A DNA stretch of 64,000 nt, taken from NCBI GenBank assembly GCA_050247155.1, contig JBFWUS010000002.1:1-64000 (forward strand). The letters run 5' to 3'. The stretch is from Mesorhizobium_G sp050247155. Its GTDB lineage: Bacteria > Pseudomonadota > Alphaproteobacteria > Rhizobiales > Rhizobiaceae. Positions 60,088 through 64,000 of the stretch are shown here, piece after piece (position 1 is the stretch's first letter; every line of letters begins with the position of its first letter). Position numbers and translations under genes: made by a program. The notes under the pieces are model-generated. The model had not been told where the DNA came from and did no database searches. It was given only the letters and a program-made list of their open reading frames with translations.

Positions 60088-61500
60088 ATGAATCCTGATC
60101 GCGTGGCGATGCAAGCAAGCATGGAAAAGCTGCTGGAAGGTTTCGAGCCGGATTTCGTCTTCGAGCCGCCACCGCCATTGCCGGAGGCGGAGTTCGCCGA
60201 ACGGCTGCGGCGCATCCGCCGGCAGGCCGCCGTCGAGGAACTGGACGCGATCGTCCTGCACACCGATCAGATCGGTTGGTATCACACGTCGAACTCCTAT
60301 CTGCGCTATGTCTGCGACTGGATGCGCGAGGGCATGCTGATCGTACCGACCGATGCGGACAAGAGCCTCCAGCTTCTGTCGTTCTTCAGCGATTCCGTTC
60401 TGCTCCCGCCGGCGGGCGAACCGCTTCTGGTCGAGGATATCTGGCAGGTCGGCCCCTGGGGGCGCGAGGCGCTCGATAGGCCGGGCTCCCCGGTCGTCAA
60501 GGCCGCCGAAGGCTGTGCGGATATCCTGCGCCGGTTCGGCTTCGGCAAGGGAAGGATCGGTCTTGTCGGGGACAAGACCTCGCGCGACTATTTTGCCGCC
60601 CTCGGCAAGCTCCTGCCGGATTGCGCCTTCAGCGATGCCAATGCCATCATCGACAACCTGCAACGGCGCCGCTCCAAAGCGGAGCAGGCCCGGTTGCGCG
60701 CGGCCGCGCAACTCATCGATATTGGGCTGCAGGCGGCCTATCACGTCACCCGTCCGGGCGTCACCGATCGGGATATCTATGCGGCCTTCACCTTCGCGCA
60801 GCTTGCCCGTGGCGGCGAGACCGGTGACGGATACCAGATCGGCGTCAATCGCTACGGCACCCATTGCGGCAAGCCCTACGGTCACATCGTCCGGCCGGGC
60901 GATCTGATCAACATCTACGTCTCCAACGTCACCTATCAGGGCTACTTCGCCCAGAGCGCCCGGATGATCGCGGTCGGTGACCTGACGCGGGAGCAGGAGG
61001 CCGTGCTGGAAATGACGACGGATGCCGTGCGCCGTGCCGAACGGCTTATCCGGCCGGGTGTCGCCATGAGCGATCTGCACGCCGCTGCCTTCACCGCCTA
61101 TACCGAGCGCGGCTATCTCGGGGACGACCAAACGCGCACCATGCTGTTCAACTGGGCGGCGGAAGACGACGGAACCCCGCGCCGCATTCCCAAAGCCGAT
61201 GTGGAGGATGTCGACTGGCAAGCCCAAGGGCGGCGGCTGTCTCATGTTTACCCGCCGCTCAAAGGGCCGCACAACCCCAATCTCGGCCATGCTGTCGGCA
61301 TGCCGAAAATGCCGGTCTTCAACGTGTCGTCGCACAATTGCGATCGGGCGGAGGAAGGCATGATCTTCGTCCTGCACGCCCAATGGCTCGACCCGTTGAA
61401 GGCGGGCTCGAACATCGGTGATTGTTATCTGGTGACGGATGAAGGCTACGAATGCCTGACCTGCCATACGGCGCTCGACGTGCACCGGGTCACGGTCTAG
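60088..61500 (+). CDS. Pita-bread fold (M24/creatinase-like) protein lacking canonical metal ligands
   Basis: The product is 470 aa. The N-terminal creatinase-type domain (LRRIRRQAAVEELDAIVLHTDQIGWYHTSNSYLRYVCDW) precedes an M24 C-terminal domain (NLQRRRSKAEQARLRAAAQLIDIGLQAAYHVTRPGVTDRDIYAAF). At the sites of the two metal Asp residues it reads INIYVSNVTYQGYFAQSARM, and the two Glu sites are VLHAQW and SNIGDCY; only the GHAVGM His remains. It is therefore unlikely to be a metallopeptidase and may be a creatinase-like, metal-free hydrolase of a nitrogenous compound. Confidence 0.78.
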   Translation: MNPDRVAMQASMEKLLEGFEPDFVFEPPPPLPEAEFAERLRRIRRQAAVEELDAIVLHTDQIGWYHTSNSYLRYVCDWMREGMLIVPTDADKSLQLLSFFSDSVLLPPAGEPLLVEDIWQVGPWGREALDRPGSPVVKAAEGCADILRRFGFGKGRIGLVGDKTSRDYFAALGKLLPDCAFSDANAIIDNLQRRRSKAEQARLRAAAQLIDIGLQAAYHVTRPGVTDRDIYAAFTFAQLARGGETGDGYQIGVNRYGTHCGKPYGHIVRPGDLINIYVSNVTYQGYFAQSARMIAVGDLTREQEAVLEMTTDAVRRAERLIRPGVAMSDLHAAAFTAYTERGYLGDDQTRTMLFNWAAEDDGTPRRIPKADVEDVDWQAQGRRLSHVYPPLKGPHNPNLGHAVGMPKMPVFNVSSHNCDRAEEGMIFVLHAQWLDPLKAGSNIGDCYLVTDEGYECLTCHTALDVHRVTV

Positions 61501-61549
61501 GCGAAGTTTTCGTCTCCCGCGAATGGCTTGAGTGCAGGAAGGAAAGATC

Positions 61550-62368
61550 ATGCAAGTCCTTTTGATCGGTGCAGGCAACATGGGCTTCGCCCTGTTTCGA
61601 ACCTGGGCCAGCCTTAAGGGGCATCAGTTCACGGTCATCGAGTTGAATGCGGAGTTGCGGGGTAGGGCGGCTGCAAAGGGCGCGGAGGTGTTTGCTTCCT
61701 TTGCCGATCTTCCAAACGGCTTTTGTGCCGATGTCGTGGTGATTGCGACAAAGCCTCAAGCTGTCGCGGAGGCTGCAGCTGCAAGCCGTCTCGTTCTCAA
61801 GGATGACGGGCTGCTGGTTTCCGTAGCGGCTGGTATCACCATCAATGCGATCCGCGCGCAAATCGATAACGGTCCGGCCATCGTCCGCTGCATGCCGAAC
61901 ACGCCCGCCGCCATCGGTGAAGGCATGACCGTGTGCTGTGCTAGCGCGAATGCGCATCCTTCGGATATGGATAGCGCGCGCACCCTTCTTTCCACCGCCG
62001 GCCGTGTCGCCTTCATCGAGAGAGAAACGCTAATGGATGCCGTGACGGCCGTGTCCGGCTCCGGTCCAGCCTACGTCTTTCACCTGATCGAAGCTTTCAG
62101 TGCGGCAGGCATCTCCATCGGCTTGCCGCCGGATCTCGCGATGATGCTCGCCAAGCAGACAGTCTTCGGGGCGGCGAAACTTGCACTCACACCCGAGGCC
62201 GACCCAGCGGTTCTGCGAGCACAGGTCACGAGCCCCAATGGGACAACAGCCGCTGCCTTGTCCGTCTTGATGGATCTGCAGGACGGCTTGGGTCCGCTCC
62301 TGCAGCGCGCCGTCGCTGCAGCGGAGCACCGCTCCAGGGAACTGGGCGCGCCTCCACCGGTTCAGTAA
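61550..62368 (+). CDS. proC: Pyrroline-5-carboxylate reductase
   Basis: The product is 272 aa from ATG 61550 behind AGGAAGGAAAG; GTG 61532 is less likely. Rossmann motif is LLIGAGNMGFALF at the N-terminus. Family signatures are IATKPQ, CMPNTPAAIGEGMTVCCA and the C-terminal VTAVSGSGPAYVFHLIEAFSAAGISIGL with VTSPNGTTAAALSVL. It reduces pyrroline-5-carboxylate or a related cyclic imine with NAD(P)H. As the last gene of a catabolic operon it probably acts on a pathway imine rather than in housekeeping proline synthesis. Confidence 0.92.
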   Translation: MQVLLIGAGNMGFALFRTWASLKGHQFTVIELNAELRGRAAAKGAEVFASFADLPNGFCADVVVIATKPQAVAEAAAASRLVLKDDGLLVSVAAGITINAIRAQIDNGPAIVRCMPNTPAAIGEGMTVCCASANAHPSDMDSARTLLSTAGRVAFIERETLMDAVTAVSGSGPAYVFHLIEAFSAAGISIGLPPDLAMMLAKQTVFGAAKLALTPEADPAVLRAQVTSPNGTTAAALSVLMDLQDGLGPLLQRAVAAAEHRSRELGAPPPVQ

Positions 62369-62440
62369 GAGAGATGTCTGGCCAGCGACATCCCAAGCCG
62401 GACGCGGCAAGCGAACTAGGCTTGCCGCCTCGATGCTCGC

Positions 62441-63187
62441 CTATCCGCCGTAAGCCGGCATCGCCTTTTCGATCCTTGCCGCAAGCTCCGCGCTGACTGG
62501 AGCAATTGGCAGACGCATTTCCGGACTGTCGATCAGCCCTGCACGCCAGAGCCAGTGCTTGACCGCTCCAGGGTTCGGTTCGGCGAACAGCAGTCGCGGC
62601 AGGTCGGCGAGATGAGCCCAGTCCGCCAAGGCACCCGCCCGAATGCCACCAAGCAGCTTGCCGCGAATGGTGGCAAGACCCGTGGGCTGCACATGCGCCG
62701 AAACCAGGATCCCGCCATCGGCGCCCTGCGCGAGGGCGATATAGTAGTGGCTGTCCTCGCCGGTCAGTACGGCAAACTGCGCCGGCTTTTGGCGTATCAG
62801 GTCGAAAGATTGCGCAGCATCGGCACAGCAATCCTTGACGCCCACGATATTGGCGCGCTCCGCCAACTGAAACATCGTCTCGTTGCCAAGGTTGACGCCG
62901 GTGCGGTAGGGAATGTTGTAGACCAGAATGGGGCGATCGGTGCTGTCGGACAGCGCAGAGAAGTGGGCAAGCAATCCCCGCTGCGACGACCTCGTATAAT
63001 AGGGGCAGGAGATGAGATCGCCCGTCGCGCCCCACGATCGCATGCGATCCAGCGTTCTGGCCAGCGTGCGCGTATCGCTGCCGCTCAAGCCGAAGTAGAC
63101 GGGGATTTCCCGATCCGTGGCCGGTGACCTGAGACCCTGAACTCCTCCGGTTTGAGGGAGAGTCCTGGGTTTCGTTTCTGGCCTCAT
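62441..63187 (-). pseudogene. 5'-truncated DapA-family aldolase/dehydratase gene
   Basis: The 248-codon frame starts inside IS sequence; only about 225 codons from TDREIPVYFGLSG onward are native. DapA-family features remain: GATGDLISCPYYTRSSQRGLLAHF, catalytic Tyr in VYNIPYRTGVNL, Schiff-base Lys in IVGVKDCCAD. The first 70 residues or so, including the GTTGE substrate loop, are missing. The IS end provides the first 20 codons (MRPETKPRTLPQTGG). It converges on proC and once may have served the same pathway (pyrroline or keto-acid chemistry). An active product is unlikely. Confidence 0.8.
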
Positions 63188-63793
63188 GCGGCCTGTCTTT
63201 CCAGCGTGGATTTCATTGCGAACTCGGCCGGCGGCATGTTGCTGAGGGCTGAGTGTGGTCGGTGGTGGTTGTAATGCTCCTTCGATGAGGTGATGGCGCT
63301 GCGGGCCTCAGACAGCGTCGAGAACAGCGTGTCGTTGAGACATTCGTCCCTAAAGCGACCGTTGAAGCTCTCGACAAAGGCGTTCTGTGGGCTTGCCCGG
63401 CGCGTTGTAGTGCCATTCGACATCGGTCTGCTGGCACCAGCGCAGGACCGCCATCGAGGTCAGCTCTGTGCCGTTGTCGGAGACGATGGTGTCCGGCCGG
63501 CCGCGCCAGCGGATGATGGCGTCCAGCTCGCGCACGACACGCAGACCCGACAGCGACGTGTCGGCGACAAGCGCCAGGCATTCCCGCGTGTAGTCTTCGA
63601 CGACGGCCAGCACCCGGAAGCGCCGGCCGTCGGTGAAGGTGTCGGAGACGAAGTCCAGGCTCCAGCGGGCGTTGGCGCGATCGGAAATGAGCATGGGCCT
63701 GCGCGTGCCCAGCACCCGCTTGCGGCCGCCGCGCCGGCGAACCTGCAGCTTCTCCTCGCGGTAGAGGCGCCGCAGCTTCTGTTGTTTGGCAGT
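63138..63793 (-). mobile_element. Remnant of an IS3-family insertion sequence
   Basis: One end is probably TGAACTCCTCCGG at 63138, within the truncated dapA. The remaining element carries the 3' two thirds of an orfB transposase and stops abruptly near 63793, where oxidoreductase sequence begins. The other terminal repeat and orfA are missing. Subgroup (IS407-like) is a guess from the RREEKLQVRRRGGRKR-type sequence. Confidence 0.75.
63184..63793 (-). pseudogene. Truncated, frameshifted IS3-family transposase (orfB)
   Basis: Coding runs right to left. KQQKLRRLYREEKLQVRRRGGRKR, WSLDFVSDTFTDGRRFRVLAVVEDYTREC (first catalytic Asp) and DTIVSDNGTELTS (second Asp) are in one frame that ends wrongly at 63350. 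AFVESFNGRFRDECLND (catalytic Glu), HYNHHRPHSALSN and the stop at 63184 are in another. A 2-bp deletion near 63388 (after APGKP) explains the break. The N-terminal half is absent. It cannot make an active transposase. Confidence 0.88.
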
Positions 63794-63799
63794 TAAACA

Positions 63800-63935
63800 C
63801 AAGAATGCGGGCGACGCCATCGAGAATGGCCGATCGCCCGAAACCGTATCCACCGACAACATCAAAAGCCTGGCCATGGTGTTCGCCGCCATCGAAAGCG
63901 CGCGCAAGCGCCAGCGCGTTAACATCTCCATCTGA
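63800..63935 (+). pseudogene. 3' remnant of a Gfo/Idh/MocA-family oxidoreductase gene
   Basis: The plus-strand frame ending at TGA 63933-63935 reads GDAIENGRSPETVSTDNIKSLAMVFAAIESARKRQRVNI, the characteristic C-terminus of Gfo/Idh/MocA sugar dehydrogenases. Upstream it runs directly into the IS remnant at about 63795, so the main body of the gene is lost from this place. Confidence 0.65.
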
Positions 63936-63945
63936 AGATTTCCGC

Positions 63946-64000
63946 ATGCGCAACGCAGCAAAGAATATCCGCATCGGCACAATGATCCGCGGCAGCATGG
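63946..64000 (+). CDS. Start of a probable sugar phosphate isomerase/epimerase (runs off window)
   Basis: The ATG at 63946, 10 bp after the oxidoreductase remnant, opens a frame to the window edge: MRNAAKNIRIGTMIRGSM. The RIGTMIRG start resembles TIM-barrel sugar phosphate isomerases/epimerases (AP endonuclease 2 fold), which commonly follow Gfo/Idh/MocA genes. Only 18 residues are visible, so the call rests mostly on the context. Confidence 0.45.
   Translation, partial: MRNAAKNIRIGTMIRGSM

Noticed and set aside
59995..61581. 528-codon minus-strand frame opposite the M24-like gene
   Set aside because: It mirrors the codon structure of the plus-strand gene; the composition and lack of domains mark it as a shadow.

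Overview
The window is GC-rich rhizobial DNA, most likely from a secondary replicon (plasmid or chromid) of a Mesorhizobium-like alphaproteobacterium. A complete repABC module sits in the middle (repA 29626-30828, parS-like site 30836-30851, repB 30899-31849, antisense ctRNA about 31865-31915, repC 32010-33257). Next to repC are a tyrosine recombinase and a lox-like palindrome. Two members of the rhizobial RHE_PE00001/DUF1612 family are present (1-817, partial at the edge; 34649-35437, broken). The rest is almost entirely uptake and catabolism, as expected for accessory rhizobial replicons.

Left arm, 1-23.8 kb. After a serine recombinase with an unusual inverted-repeat cluster upstream, 2.1-9.2 kb holds a class II aldolase, methylthioribose kinase (mtnK), a ribose-type ABC importer and methylthioribose-1-phosphate isomerase (mtnA). 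Together these encode uptake of 5-methylthioribose or 5-deoxyribose and its conversion to DHAP plus an aldehyde (the 'DHAP shunt'). Downstream on the minus strand are a BadF-type kinase, a zinc alcohol dehydrogenase and an SsuABC/TauABC-like importer that may belong to the same system. A GDP-mannose pair (manC, manB) follows; manB carries a perfect 48-bp inverted repeat inserted in frame. A LacI-controlled operon encodes a sugar ABC importer without its own ATPase plus a GH127 beta-L-arabinofuranosidase.

Middle, 23.8-35.4 kb. A branched-chain-amino-acid-type importer (livK...livHMGF) is interrupted by a toxin-antitoxin pair. Then come repABC, the integrase and the DUF1612 pseudogene.

Right arm, 35.4-53.7 kb. 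A minus-strand supercluster reads from a bicupin (gentisate-type) dioxygenase through a FAH-family hydrolase, nitrilase, flavin reductase, NicX-like dioxygenase, acyl-CoA-dehydrogenase-fold flavoprotein, SRPBCC-alpha/beta-hydrolase fusion, TetR, glutamine-synthetase-like ligase, flavin-reductase/LysR-effector fusion, APC permease, a second Liv-type importer and a histone-deacetylase-fold amidohydrolase. Most genes overlap or lie within a few bases of each other. The content points to degradation of an aromatic or N-heteroaromatic compound, perhaps one carrying a nitrile or amine, but I cannot name the substrate. A divergent GntR/FCD regulator (53758) and an identical 12-bp palindrome at two places suggest local control.

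Far right, 54.8-64 kb. A GntR regulator diverges from a polar-amino-acid ABC importer operon that continues with two signal-less NMT1/THI5-like proteins in tandem, a pita-bread (M24/creatinase-fold) protein lacking the usual metal ligands, and proC. A dapA-family gene is decapitated by an IS3-family remnant, which is itself frameshifted and fused to the 3' remnant of a Gfo/Idh/MocA oxidoreductase. A sugar-phosphate isomerase/epimerase gene starts at the edge. No tRNA, rRNA or CRISPR array was seen.
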